DNA of 64,000 bases from Natronospirillum operosum (GTDB lineage Bacteria; Pseudomonadota; Gammaproteobacteria; Pseudomonadales; Natronospirillaceae). The notes below the pieces were generated by a model. It saw nothing but the letters and a program-made list of their open reading frames with translations. It ran no database searches and was not told the origin of the DNA. The stretch lies in contig NZ_SRMF01000012.1 in the NCBI RefSeq assembly GCF_004768465.1, positions 1-64,000 of the forward strand, in the 5' to 3' direction. The position numbers and the translations under genes are program-made. Numbering within the stretch: the first letter of the stretch is position 1; each line of letters starts with the position of its first letter. Positions 32,381-40,900 of the stretch are shown in pieces.

Positions 32381-33799
32381 TCAGGCGTCCGCCTCGGCTC
32401 GATGCAGCCAGGAATGAAAGCGAGCCCAGATCAGGGCAACACAGCCCACCAGCGCCATCGCGGCGAGGGCCAGCACACCGCTGTGCAGTCCGGCCACGCC
32501 ACCACCACTGAGAGTCCAGGCCAATGCGGCCACTGCCGGCCCGACAATGGAACCCAGGGTTCTGGCTACACTGGCCAGCCCGCTGGCCGTGCCCATTCTG
32601 TCGCCGGGTGCAGCAGCCATCAGGGTGGCCATCACCGGCGCGTTGAATATGGCCATGCTGCCCCCGACCAGTGCCGTGCGAGCAGTAAGCCCCGCGACAG
32701 AGGCCTGGGCATCCAGCTGCAACAGGGTCAGCAGGCCCAGAACAGTCAGTCCGGCACCCAGAGAGGCAATATTGAGCGCTCCATAGCGGTCTGCCAGGAT
32801 GCCGGCGAGCGGTGACATCAGGGCCCCGGCAATGACAAAACCCAACACGGCAAGACTCAATGTCTGTGACCCCCTGCCCATGACCTCAACCACGAAGAAA
32901 GGCAGCGTGAAGCTGATCAGACCGATCAGCGCCGCTATCAGCAAAAGCGACAGCGCAGGCAGCCCGAAGCCGGGATGTCGGACCAGGGTCAACAGAGTCC
33001 TGGATGCTGCAAGTCGGCTCCACCAGAACAGAATGGCCACACCGACCGTGACCAGGCTTGCGGCCAGCAGGCGTTGCTGCGCAGCCACTTCAAAGGCCAT
33101 CAGCACAGCAGACAGTGCTGCCCCGATCAGCAGGGTTTCCCACAGCATGGGTTGATCCGGCCATGGCAAGCGCTGCCGCAGCGTCAAGTCTCCCGCTTTC
33201 CGGGGCAGCACGCGGTAACCCAGCCACAGCACCAGAACCAATAATGGCAGCTTGACGAGAAAAACCATGCGCCACCCCAGATGATCGGCCACCCAGCCGC
33301 CCAGAGGCGCCAATGCCACACTGCCCAGCATCATGATGGTGGCCACCATGCTGATGGCACGCCCGCGCTGGGCCCTCTTCACGGTGAGCGACACCACCGG
33401 CATATAGACTGCCAGATACAATGCCGAAGCCAGACCCAGCATTACCCGGCTGACCATCAAGGCAGCATAGCTGGGAGCCGCTGCCCCCAGTATGCTGGCG
33501 ACAGCCACCAGTGCCAGCGCCAGCAGGAACACCAGACGGATATCGGCACCATCAGCCCAGCGCCCGGCCGGAATTGCCAGTGCCACCATGGGCAGGCTGT
33601 AGGCCAACAGTACCCAGGCCGTTGTCTCGGGGGCGACGGCAAAATCCGTGCTGATCAGCGGCAATGCAAAAGCGGCCATCGTCATTTCACTGGCGATGAT
33701 CAGGGTGGCCAGAGCCAGAACGATCACCGCGCTCCATTGGGTATTCCGGTCCTCTGCCGAGTCAGGTATCAGCGCTGGCAGTTGTTCCCTTGCGGTCAT
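32381..33799 (-). CDS. MFS transporter (DHA2-like drug exporter)
   Basis: A 472-residue membrane protein with about 14 hydrophobic segments. Motif A-like PAGRWADGADIRLVF follows segment 2, and motif C-like LGSVALAPLGGWVADHLGWRMVF follows later, as in 14-segment drug/proton antiporters (QacA/EmrB group). It follows the FMN reductase gene by 51 bp with AAGGAG before its start, so both could be driven from the SoxR-type promoter at 34.46 kb. This would fit export of redox-active compounds. Substrate unknown. Confidence 0.85.
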   Translation of the reverse strand: MTAREQLPALIPDSAEDRNTQWSAVIVLALATLIIASEMTMAAFALPLISTDFAVAPETTAWVLLAYSLPMVALAIPAGRWADGADIRLVFLLALALVAVASILGAAAPSYAALMVSRVMLGLASALYLAVYMPVVSLTVKRAQRGRAISMVATIMMLGSVALAPLGGWVADHLGWRMVFLVKLPLLVLVLWLGYRVLPRKAGDLTLRQRLPWPDQPMLWETLLIGAALSAVLMAFEVAAQQRLLAASLVTVGVAILFWWSRLAASRTLLTLVRHPGFGLPALSLLLIAALIGLISFTLPFFVVEVMGRGSQTLSLAVLGFVIAGALMSPLAGILADRYGALNIASLGAGLTVLGLLTLLQLDAQASVAGLTARTALVGGSMAIFNAPVMATLMAAAPGDRMGTASGLASVARTLGSIVGPAVAALAWTLSGGGVAGLHSGVLALAAMALVGCVALIWARFHSWLHRAEADA

Positions 33800-33850
33800 C
33801 TGTCTTCTCCTTCTGTAGCTCGGACAGGGGGCCGGTTATCGACCACCGGA

Positions 33851-34414
33851 TCAGGCCACCTGCGAGTAGGGTGTTTCATTGCCCGCCAGGCGGGAGGCAG
33901 TTGCCCACCAGGCCAACTGTGCGAAGACCCGACCGAGCGCCTGGGTCGGGCCTTCGGGCTCAATCAGGGCTCCATTGGCATCGAACAGGTCCCAGACATT
34001 GGGCAGCGCCACTGCATCACGGACCGTGATCGCATGCAGTTCGGAAAATACCGGACGCAACTGCTCGACAGCACGTATGCCCCCGGAGCGGGCGCCATAG
34101 CTGACGAAGCCCACCGGCTTTGCCTGCCATTCATAGTAGCCGTAGTCGATCAGTTGCTTGAGGACGGCGGGAAAACTGTGGTTGTACTCAGGCACCACCA
34201 CCAGAAAGGCATCAGCCACCCGGAGGTGCTGGCACAGGGCCTCTGATTCCTCAGCCATGCTGGCTGGCAGATCGAATTCCAGCGGATCGATCAGAGACCA
34301 GGTCAGATCAGAGCGTTTATCCAGCTCCTGGCCGACCCAGCCCGCCACTGAGCTTCCGAGACGCCCTTCACGGGCACTGCCGATGATGACGCCGATATGG
34401 GTTGTCGAGTTCAT
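33851..34414 (-). CDS. NAD(P)H-dependent FMN reductase
   Basis: The 187-residue flavodoxin-like protein has the FMN loop GSAREGRLGSSVAGWV and PEYNHSFPAVLKQLIDY, as in the YieF/ChrR/azoreductase family that reduces quinones or chromate. It is divergent from soxR, with a SoxR palindrome and a 19-bp-spaced promoter in between, so it is likely induced by redox-cycling agents. Confidence 0.88.
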   Translation of the reverse strand: MNSTTHIGVIIGSAREGRLGSSVAGWVGQELDKRSDLTWSLIDPLEFDLPASMAEESEALCQHLRVADAFLVVVPEYNHSFPAVLKQLIDYGYYEWQAKPVGFVSYGARSGGIRAVEQLRPVFSELHAITVRDAVALPNVWDLFDANGALIEPEGPTQALGRVFAQLAWWATASRLAGNETPYSQVA

Positions 34415-34459
34415 GTCAGACTCCCTGCGTTCTTTACGCGTTTTGTTGATTTCACCGGC

Positions 34460-34490
34460 AGTCTAATTGTTAAAGTTAACTTTAAATCAA
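34460..34490 (-). promoter_or_regulatory. SoxR box in a 19-bp-spaced promoter
   Basis: A perfect palindrome TTAAAGTTAACTTTAA (34470-34485) shares the AAGTTAACTT core of the SoxR operator. On the minus strand it lies between TTGATT (34490-34485) and TAGACT (34465-34460) with a spacer of exactly 19 bp, the overlong spacing typical of promoters that SoxR activates by twisting DNA. The target is the FMN reductase gene, perhaps with the MFS gene. Confidence 0.78.
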
Positions 34491-34583
34491 GGGTCAATTG
34501 CTGCTACTATTGTAAAGATTGCAAACAGCTGACTGCCGCCATACGGCGAGGCAGCTTCACGTCAAACCAGGCAGGAGATCGAC

Positions 34584-35066
34584 ATGTCCAGCCAGAATGT
34601 CAGCGTCAAGGGAAAGGTACTGACCGTGGGCCAGGTGGCCAAAAGAACCGGGGTGGCTGCCTCAGCGCTGCGCTTTTACGAATCCAGGGGTCTGATCAGC
34701 AGCTGGCGCAATGATGGCGGGCAACGACGCTATTCGCGCGAAGTGCTGCGCCGTGTCTCCATCATCAAGACGGCCCAGCGTCTGGGTATCAAGCTGTCGG
34801 ATATCGCGGACGCTCTGGCCACCCTGCCCAGAAGCCGTACGCCGACGCCATCGGACTGGCAGCAGTTGTCCCGGCACTGGCAGCAGCATCTGGACCGGCG
34901 CATTGAGAAGCTTACCCTGCTGCGGGACGAACTGGATGGCTGTATTGGCTGTGGGTGCCTGTCCCTCGAGGTCTGCCCGCTGCAGAACCCGGACGACGTC
35001 GCCGCCGACGCCGGGCCGGGTCCGATCATGTTCAGCGATGACTGGGATGAGGAACAGGCTGAGTGA
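34584..35066 (+). CDS. soxR: SoxR, redox-sensing MerR-family activator
   Basis: A 160-residue MerR-type protein: HTH VGQVAKRTGVAASALRFYES (15-34), a dimer helix, and the [2Fe-2S] cluster Cys in CIGCGCLSLEVC (C-x2-C-x-C-x5-C). Oxidation of the cluster by redox-active agents activates target promoters. It is divergent from the FMN reductase over a SoxR box. Its 3' end overlaps the convergent DUF4287 gene by 35 bp. No soxS is present, as usual outside enterics. Confidence 0.93.
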   Translation: MSSQNVSVKGKVLTVGQVAKRTGVAASALRFYESRGLISSWRNDGGQRRYSREVLRRVSIIKTAQRLGIKLSDIADALATLPRSRTPTPSDWQQLSRHWQQHLDRRIEKLTLLRDELDGCIGCGCLSLEVCPLQNPDDVAADAGPGPIMFSDDWDEEQAE

Positions 35067-35613
35067 GGTGAGTGCTCTGATAGGCCGCCTGCAAGGCCCG
35101 CAGACCCGGCGCCAGCGACTCCACAAACAGGCCCCGAGTCATGCTGTCCGCACCCCCGCGTGAAAGCTTGTGCGGTATCGTTGCAAAATCGAAGTCAGTG
35201 CCCGTCAGGCCGAGATACAGCCCGTCACGCATGGGTTTGAAGGAGGCGAAAATCCTGCCCCTGGGCGTATACAGCGGTACATAGCCCTTGCAGGGGTTGA
35301 TATCAAACTGCTGTGCGACACGGAAGCGCTCCATCAGGGTGTTCCACAGCGCATACTGGTCAGGGTAGCGGTCAAACAGGCTTGTGATCAGTTGCTCCGG
35401 GTTGTCATAGAGCGGCTGGCCAGCCCAGCGGTCGGCGACCAGACGCGCCTGGATATGGCCCAGGCCCTGCTCTTTCAGCCATGCCACTATCGCTTTCTGC
35501 TCCGTCAAACCCTGCGCGCTCACCGCGCGCAACCACTCATCCAGCGTCTTGCCGGTTTTCGTTTTCAGATTGGCGGCAATGGCTTCGCCCATCGCCTTGG
35601 GTCCAAGTGCCAT
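35032..35613 (-). CDS. DUF4287/DUF5655-type protein
   Basis: A 193-residue protein. Residues about 1-70 (MGEAIAANLKTKTGKTLDEW, then AIVAWLKEQGLGHIQARLVA) fit DUF4287; about 80-185 (LFDRYPDQYALWNTLMERF, YVPLYTPRGRIFASFKP) fits DUF5655. The domains often occur together in small bacterial proteins near AraC or SRPBCC-type genes; function unknown. The start lies within the end of the AraC gene (77-bp overlap) with GGAAGGA ahead. Confidence 0.7.
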   Translation of the reverse strand: MALGPKAMGEAIAANLKTKTGKTLDEWLRAVSAQGLTEQKAIVAWLKEQGLGHIQARLVADRWAGQPLYDNPEQLITSLFDRYPDQYALWNTLMERFRVAQQFDINPCKGYVPLYTPRGRIFASFKPMRDGLYLGLTGTDFDFATIPHKLSRGGADSMTRGLFVESLAPGLRALQAAYQSTHLTQPVPHPSHR

Positions 35614-36307
35614 GATGATCCTTCCTGTCGGTGTTTGCCAAAGACACCCTTATTGTCTGCAGGTCCTGCCCGCAGCGATAGAACGTTGCCGACACATTTC
35701 TCCATTCACTGGGGGTGCACCCGGTGTGCTTGCGACATTCGCGGATATAGTGCGACTGATCGGCATAGTCACCGGTCGGCACATGCTCTGACGCGGCCAG
35801 ATCCCGGGCCAGCTGACGGGCCAGCCGCAACTGCCTGCTGACGGCGCCCGGTGTCTGCCCGGCGTAACGCCTGCACAGGCGCTCCGCCTGGCGCTCCTGG
35901 CCGCTGTCGCCGGGCCTGAATCGCTGCCGGACCAGCAAGGACCACAGTTCGGTGAACTGATATTCATCATGGGTCATGGTGACTGCAGCGCGCAGATCCT
36001 CCAGCAGCGCCAACCAGGCCGACGGTGAACTGTCCTGAAAGACGGCCAGCAACGACAGCTCAGCGGGCGAAAAACTGCGGTTCAGGAAATAGCGCGGATG
36101 GCCGAGCAAGGCCTTGATAAAGGCTGGTGCAGCAAACAGTACCGACACAGATCCTTCCGGCTGCAGACAGTGCACCCGGCTGTGCGGCCCGAACAGCCGC
36201 ACCGTTCCCGCTGCCCTCACGAGCGTGGCAAAGGGCGTGGGCAACAGCGCCAGCGGACCCGACCCGTGGGTCACCAGGCGCGCAGCAAAATGATTTCTAT
36301 CCGACAT
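35537..36307 (-). CDS. AraC-type HTH regulator
   Basis: A 256-residue protein with a partly recognisable AraC C-terminal half (LRLARQLARDL, then GDYADQSHYIRECRKHTGCTPSEW, about 165-210). The N-terminal half is an unassigned sensing domain (VRLFGPHSRVHCLQPEGSVSV). The tail (RKDHHGTWTQGD onward) is read through the start of the next gene, and an earlier natural end is possible. Adjacent DUF4287 and NAD(P)-binding genes are on the same strand. Confidence 0.7.
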   Translation of the reverse strand: MSDRNHFAARLVTHGSGPLALLPTPFATLVRAAGTVRLFGPHSRVHCLQPEGSVSVLFAAPAFIKALLGHPRYFLNRSFSPAELSLLAVFQDSSPSAWLALLEDLRAAVTMTHDEYQFTELWSLLVRQRFRPGDSGQERQAERLCRRYAGQTPGAVSRQLRLARQLARDLAASEHVPTGDYADQSHYIRECRKHTGCTPSEWRNVSATFYRCGQDLQTIRVSLANTDRKDHHGTWTQGDGRSHCRQSENENRQDAG

Positions 36308-36319
36308 GAGCCTGAGTCA

Positions 36320-36940
36320 TCAGTAGGTAATTCCCGGTGCCCGGTGCAGGTATTCATTGCTCGTCAATTGCTCCAGTATGAACCAGGCCACGTCCGCCCG
36401 CGAGATTTTCAGTGCCAGACCGGTCTCGTGCGGTCCGCTGACCCGCCTGAACGCGCGGGTCAGCGGGCCGTCGGCAAATGCGCCTGGCCGCACCAGGGTC
36501 CAGTCGAGTACGCTGGCCATCACGCAGGCCTCCTGTTGCTGATGGTCGGCGTAAGCGCGTCGCAACAACAGCCCGAACATGATGTATTTCCAGAAAAAAT
36601 CGAGATGAACCCGACTGTCACCCGCACCCAGTGTCGACAGGCAGATCAGCCGACGAACATCATGCGCCACCATGGCCTGCACGATGTTGCGCGTTCCGGT
36701 GGACCGCACTGTGCCTCTGGCACCGGCACCCAGGGTACAGATCACGGCATCCGGCCGGTCAAAGGCACGCTCGACATCATCCGGGTCGAGCACATCGCCC
36801 GTGACCACCGTCAGCCCGCTTTGCGGCTCGAACGCGTCTGCAGATCGGACCAGTGCAGTGACCTGAAAGTCGCGCGCCAGGGCCTGACGCACCACTTCTC
36901 TGCCAATGGTTCCCGTGGCGCCAAAGATCAACAGTTTCAT
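36320..36940 (-). CDS. NAD(P)-binding atypical SDR
   Basis: A 206-residue Rossmann protein with the nucleotide motif GATGTIGREV (6-15), VVTGDVLDPDDVERAF and ICLSTLGAG, as in NmrA/YwnB-type NAD(P)H-binding proteins. These often act as redox sensors or small reductases. GAGGTGA lies six bases before the chosen ATG. It ends 12 bp before the AraC-type gene start on the same strand. Confidence 0.78.
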   Translation of the reverse strand: MKLLIFGATGTIGREVVRQALARDFQVTALVRSADAFEPQSGLTVVTGDVLDPDDVERAFDRPDAVICTLGAGARGTVRSTGTRNIVQAMVAHDVRRLICLSTLGAGDSRVHLDFFWKYIMFGLLLRRAYADHQQQEACVMASVLDWTLVRPGAFADGPLTRAFRRVSGPHETGLALKISRADVAWFILEQLTSNEYLHRAPGITY

Positions 36941-37041
36941 GCTTGTCACCTCATTGTCACTTGCTGGTATTGAAGATGACAGCAACCGTATACGGGGGCC
37001 CGTAACGGCAATAGAACAAACCCGACATGACGCGGCGTCAG

Positions 37042-37851
37042 TCAGGGCAGTGCCAGGTCCAGATCATGACCACACAGCAGTTGAGCGGCAGAGTGCCTGC
37101 AATCGCCCGGCGTCAGGCCGCCGAATCGTCTGAAGTCACGAATGAAATGGGACTGGTCAGCATAGCCGCTGGCAAAGGCTATCTCGGTCAGAGGACGCTC
37201 GGTTTCACGCTGAATCACGTGCAGCGCCGACTGGAAACGAAGGATGCGGGCAAACAGCTTGGGTGGCACACCGACCTGCTGCCTGAACCGGCGCTGAAAC
37301 TGCCGTTCCGACATCTGCAGGGTCTGCGTCAGTGCCATAACAGGCAGGCAACCCTGGCTCTGAACAAACATGCGGATGCTGCTTTCCACGGCACAGTCCC
37401 GGTCCGGCGACTGCCTCTGTTGTCGGGTCAGAAAATGGGTCAGAAGCCCCATCACAGCCGCCGCAGTCGGTGCATTCAACAGTTGGTCGACCAGGCTCCC
37501 CGCCAGTGGCTCGAGGTCCCATATCTGATCAGTGCACTCCCGCGCATCCACTCCCAGCAGCATGGTCAGCCCGTGCGGAAAGAGATTGATGCCGAACAGC
37601 CGGTCCGCATTCTGCAGGTACAACCGACCCGGCCCAGTGGACTGCCCATAGACAAAAAGGTGAGGCAGCCTCTGCGGTGCCAGGGACGGCCGGGCATACG
37701 CCACCGCGCCGCGATGAAACATGATGCCGGGGCAGCCATCCGCCACTATGTTGTAATGCCTGGCTGACGATCCGGCCGGCACTTCCAGAGTCCAGAAGAA
37801 CCGGACCAGATGCCGCAGTGCAGCCGGCGCTGTGTACTCCCGATAGTGCAT
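37042..37851 (-). CDS. AraC-family regulator
   Basis: The 269-residue protein has an N-terminal domain starting MHYREYTAPAALRHLVRFFW (DUF6597-like, about 1-140) and a C-terminal AraC HTH (LTQTLQMSERQFQRRFRQQV and IAFASGYADQSHFIRDFRRF, about 165-255). GGAGG precedes the ATG at 37851. It probably controls the NAD(P)-binding gene after it. It is the fourth AraC-type gene between 25.7 and 37.9 kb. Confidence 0.83.
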   Translation of the reverse strand: MHYREYTAPAALRHLVRFFWTLEVPAGSSARHYNIVADGCPGIMFHRGAVAYARPSLAPQRLPHLFVYGQSTGPGRLYLQNADRLFGINLFPHGLTMLLGVDARECTDQIWDLEPLAGSLVDQLLNAPTAAAVMGLLTHFLTRQQRQSPDRDCAVESSIRMFVQSQGCLPVMALTQTLQMSERQFQRRFRQQVGVPPKLFARILRFQSALHVIQRETERPLTEIAFASGYADQSHFIRDFRRFGGLTPGDCRHSAAQLLCGHDLDLALP

Positions 37852-37891
37852 GGGCCGCACCTCCAATCAGGGCCTCTGACCTGCCGGCAGG

Positions 37892-38704
37892 TCAGAAATC
37901 CGAAGCGAGATCCCGCTCCGGCTGAGCGCCGGCGGCACTGGCCTGGCCGCTGGGCCAGTCGCCCAGGCCGGGCAGTTTAAGGGCCGGTACACGGGGATTG
38001 ACCCCCAGCACCAGCCCGAGCAGGTTCAGCTCGAAGCCTTCTGCCGGGCCGGCGAGAATGCCGGCAACACCGCCCAGCGAGAACTGGAAACCGGAACCAC
38101 CCGGCAGGCTGCCTTGTACTGTCTGGCCCAGATAATCCTTGCCGACGGCATGACTCGGCAATGCCACCTCGAGCCCCGGCGTTTCCCGAATGATCCAGGC
38201 CACAAAGGTGTTGCTGTTGGGGCCCGGCCAGGCCACATAGCGGTCACTGAACGGATAGTCTTCCACCGCCTGCAGCAGGTCCGGTATCACCGCCTCTGCG
38301 GCATCCCCCCGCAGCTCTGCGATCAGGCGGGGCGCCGCACCATACCAGGCCCGGTCCGGCACATCGCGGCGGGCATTGACCACCGGCCGCCGCCAGCCGG
38401 TCACTTCATAGACGGTATAGTAGTCGGCATCGGACTGTTTGACACTGATCCAGGTATGCAGCGCAAAGTAACCGCGCCAGTTGAAGGCACGGGCACCATA
38501 AACCTGCACCACGGCCTCCGGGGTCACTTCCGGTGCCGGCGCCAGCCCGGCGCTGTCACGGCTGGCCGTGCGCCAGTTCGAATCGTATTGATGGGCGCCG
38601 GACAGCGACACCGCCAGTGGCCCTGCCAGCAAGAGCAGCAGCAAAGCGACGACAACGACAGCCGACCATTTGATGAAGCGTACAATATTCTTCGCTATCG
38701 ACAC
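37892..38704 (-). CDS. DUF3750-type membrane-anchored protein
   Basis: A 270-residue protein with one N-terminal membrane anchor (about 12-34) and a periplasmic part. ARAFNWRGYFALHTWISVK, YYTVYEVTGW and YVAWPGPNSNTFVAWIIRE match the pattern of DUF3750 proteins. The WPGPNSNTF stretch with Asn/Ser resembles a papain-like or NlpC-type active region but I cannot confirm a catalytic set. Divergent from the methyltransferase-like gene at 38906. Confidence 0.7.
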   Translation of the reverse strand: MSIAKNIVRFIKWSAVVVVALLLLLLAGPLAVSLSGAHQYDSNWRTASRDSAGLAPAPEVTPEAVVQVYGARAFNWRGYFALHTWISVKQSDADYYTVYEVTGWRRPVVNARRDVPDRAWYGAAPRLIAELRGDAAEAVIPDLLQAVEDYPFSDRYVAWPGPNSNTFVAWIIRETPGLEVALPSHAVGKDYLGQTVQGSLPGGSGFQFSLGGVAGILAGPAEGFELNLLGLVLGVNPRVPALKLPGLGDWPSGQASAAGAQPERDLASDF

Positions 38705-38905
38705 TGTTTTCGACTCCGCATTGTTCGGCCTCTATCGACCTGCCGGATCGGGCGCAGCGAATATAGTGCACCCTGAGGTCGCAGGCCGCATCACGTAGTC
38801 TGTAAAGAAGGTTCAAGGGCGCCTGTTAAACGCTAATATCAAACCGTACATGCACTGCCATCCCTGTAATAGCAGGACAACAACGGAACAAGAAGTAGCC
38901 TTGCC

Positions 38906-39559
38906 ATGCCCGAAATCGACCTGCTCGTCCGCCATTTTCTCGGCCTCTATTTCCTGCTGATCGGCCTGCACTATACCAGCACGGCGCTGGGGCTCTGGCG
39001 TCGTACCGGCATCAGCCACATCCAGTATGGTCCCAGGGGCTCCGCCACCTGGTGGAATCGCCAGGTGTTCAACCTGTTTCGGGCCACAATCCTGGGGGTC
39101 TGTCTGGCCCGTATTCTGTGGCCCATCGACCCCTGGCTGGGGGTCATCCCGGCACTGTATCAGCCGCCAGTCCTGCTGACCGGCATGGTACTGATGCTGG
39201 CCGGCTACGCCATTATTGCTTATGTCCACGCCTACATGCAGCAGGATTGGCGCTCGGGCATTGACGAGGAAAAGAGCCAGCCGCTGCTAACCGAGGGACC
39301 CTTCGGGCGTTCACGCAATCCGCTGTTTCTGGGCATCATGCTGGGGCAGTTCGGGTTCTTTCTGGCGCTGCCCAGCCTGTTCACCGGGGTCTGCCTGATT
39401 GTGGGGGTCAGTGTGCTGGTGCGCCAGGCTCGCCGCGAGGAGCAGGCCCTGGCCGCTGCCTTTGGCGACACCTACCAACGCTATCGTCAGCAGGTGCCGC
39501 GCTGGCTCCGGTTCTCTGCGGCGTTGACCTCTCGGGTCAGAAGTTCTGATCCAGAATAG
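38906..39559 (+). CDS. isoprenylcysteine carboxyl methyltransferase-like membrane protein
   Basis: A 217-residue protein with four to five hydrophobic segments and the ICMT/PEMT-type C-terminal motif: LLTEGPFGRSRNPLFLGIML, then RREEQALAAAFGDTYQRYRQ. Such enzymes methylate lipids or prenylated compounds at the membrane using SAM. Its 3' end overlaps the convergent SDR gene by 23 bp. The substrate is unknown. Confidence 0.78.
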   Translation: MPEIDLLVRHFLGLYFLLIGLHYTSTALGLWRRTGISHIQYGPRGSATWWNRQVFNLFRATILGVCLARILWPIDPWLGVIPALYQPPVLLTGMVLMLAGYAIIAYVHAYMQQDWRSGIDEEKSQPLLTEGPFGRSRNPLFLGIMLGQFGFFLALPSLFTGVCLIVGVSVLVRQARREEQALAAAFGDTYQRYRQQVPRWLRFSAALTSRVRSSDPE

Positions 39560-40253
39560 CCGGCATCACCAGTTCCCGCACAAAGGAAGCATCGGACAGT
39601 TTCAGCAGCGCCCGTACCATGGCGACCACATCATGCACCGGGATCTGCTCGCCCTGGCTGGTGGCCACCGCCTGGCTGAGGGGAGTATTCAGTCCATCAT
39701 CCGTGTTGAGATACCCCAGCTGCAGCGTGGTGACCGCCAGTTTCTGCTCACGAAAGCCTTCCCGCAGGGCATCCGCAATGCCTGACAAGGCGAACTTGGA
39801 GGCGCCGAATGCGACTTCCGGCTGGCCGCTCTGGCGCAGCCCGGAGGTGGAGCCGGTCAGCACCACCTGTGGTCTGGCGGACTGCAACAAGCGGGGCAGC
39901 AGCCTTTTCAGCAGCAACAGCGTCGCCGTGACATTGATGTTGATCAGGTCGGCCAGGGCCGCTTCGTCATCCTCCAGAAAGGCGTACTCGTCCGAGAAGG
40001 CCCGATCTTCCCAGACGCCGACGTTGTAGAGAATGACATCCAGTGTGTCCGGCGCCTGTTGCTCTATCTGCTCGACTGCCGTTTGGGGCGACGCCAGATC
40101 CGCCTCTATCCACTGCAACTCGACTCCGGACGGCGCCTGCAGCTGCTGCGGGCGCGAGCGTGAAACGCCGATGACGGTGTCGCCCGGCTCACACAAGCCT
40201 TCGACAAACGCCCGACCCAGACCACGACTGGCCCCGACTATCAATATCCTCAT
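39537..40253 (-). CDS. short-chain dehydrogenase with Phe in place of active-site Tyr
   Basis: The 238-residue protein has GASRGLG (7-13), LYNVGVWED (like NNAG), Ser in VLTGSTSG (135/137) and AFGASKFAL, where the catalytic YxxxK reads F149-x3-K153. Loss of the Tyr hydroxyl should impair normal SDR chemistry. GAGGGAT is upstream of the ATG at 40253. A MerR-type promoter lies 34 bp upstream. It may be a regulatory or binding protein rather than an enzyme. Confidence 0.78.
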   Translation of the reverse strand: MRILIVGASRGLGRAFVEGLCEPGDTVIGVSRSRPQQLQAPSGVELQWIEADLASPQTAVEQIEQQAPDTLDVILYNVGVWEDRAFSDEYAFLEDDEAALADLININVTATLLLLKRLLPRLLQSARPQVVLTGSTSGLRQSGQPEVAFGASKFALSGIADALREGFREQKLAVTTLQLGYLNTDDGLNTPLSQAVATSQGEQIPVHDVVAMVRALLKLSDASFVRELVMPAILDQNF

Positions 40254-40286
40254 GACTGATCCCTCTGGTTGACTGTGGAACCCTGA

Positions 40287-40317
40287 GTTATAGAAGTTCA
40301 ACCTTGGTTCAAGTCAA
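40287..40317 (-). promoter_or_regulatory. MerR-type 19-bp-spaced promoter before the SDR gene
   Basis: On the minus strand TTGACT (40317-40312) and TATAAC (40292-40287) are 19 bp apart. The spacer carries AACCAAGGTT flanked by TTG and GAA, nearly symmetric. Near-consensus -35 and -10 with a 19-bp spacer and a central inverted repeat is the mark of MerR-family activation. No MerR gene other than soxR is in the window. Confidence 0.6.
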
Positions 40318-40331
40318 GCTCGGGGTCTGTT

Positions 40332-40751
40332 TTATTGAATATCGGGCTCCGGCAATACCGGCGGGGCACTGTCCATATGGGTAAGGAAGCTGATCCAGAG
40401 ATCATGCGTGCGCTGCCGGGTCAGGCGTTCGCTGCAGGTGATGCTCATCACGGTGCGGATGGTGCCGCCCCGCCAGTAGGTAAAGACAGAGCCGCAGTGG
40501 TCGTCGCGGTAGGCCTGCCAGGACACCTGTGCCTGCCGGATGGCCGCGACCGTCTCCGGGTCATCACCATGGCGCTCCAGACTGGCCGCCAGGTACTCGG
40601 CCATGGTGTCCTCGGCAGCCTGCAATTCCAGACCCGCACAGTGGTTGACGTCCGGGGTCGTGACCGCCTTGTCGCAATCGAGTTCGTCAGCTGACGTTGC
40701 CGCCATCAAGCCAAGGGTCAACAGCAGTATCAGCCCTGTGTATTTGTGCAT
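40332..40751 (-). CDS. LprI/DUF1311-type periplasmic protein
   Basis: A 139-residue protein with a signal peptide (about 1-21) and four Cys. The pattern LDCDKAVTTPDVNHCAGLEL, QVSWQAYRDDHCG and SITCSERLTRQRTHDL is typical of the LprI family, some members of which inhibit lysozyme. I use the ATG at 40751 with GAGGTGA upstream. It is 80 bp after the SDR on the same strand. Confidence 0.78.
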   Translation of the reverse strand: MHKYTGLILLLTLGLMAATSADELDCDKAVTTPDVNHCAGLELQAAEDTMAEYLAASLERHGDDPETVAAIRQAQVSWQAYRDDHCGSVFTYWRGGTIRTVMSITCSERLTRQRTHDLWISFLTHMDSAPPVLPEPDIQ

Positions 40752-40900
40752 GTCAGTCAATCACCTCACCTGTTTGTGCATCCGGAAAAAACATGCGCGG
40801 AGCGCGAACAAGCAGGCTAGAGGAGCCGGGGAGCAGATGTAAGCGGGATGTGCCCGAACTGTGAAAACGGTCTCATGAATGCCACGTCAGGCCCTGCAGA

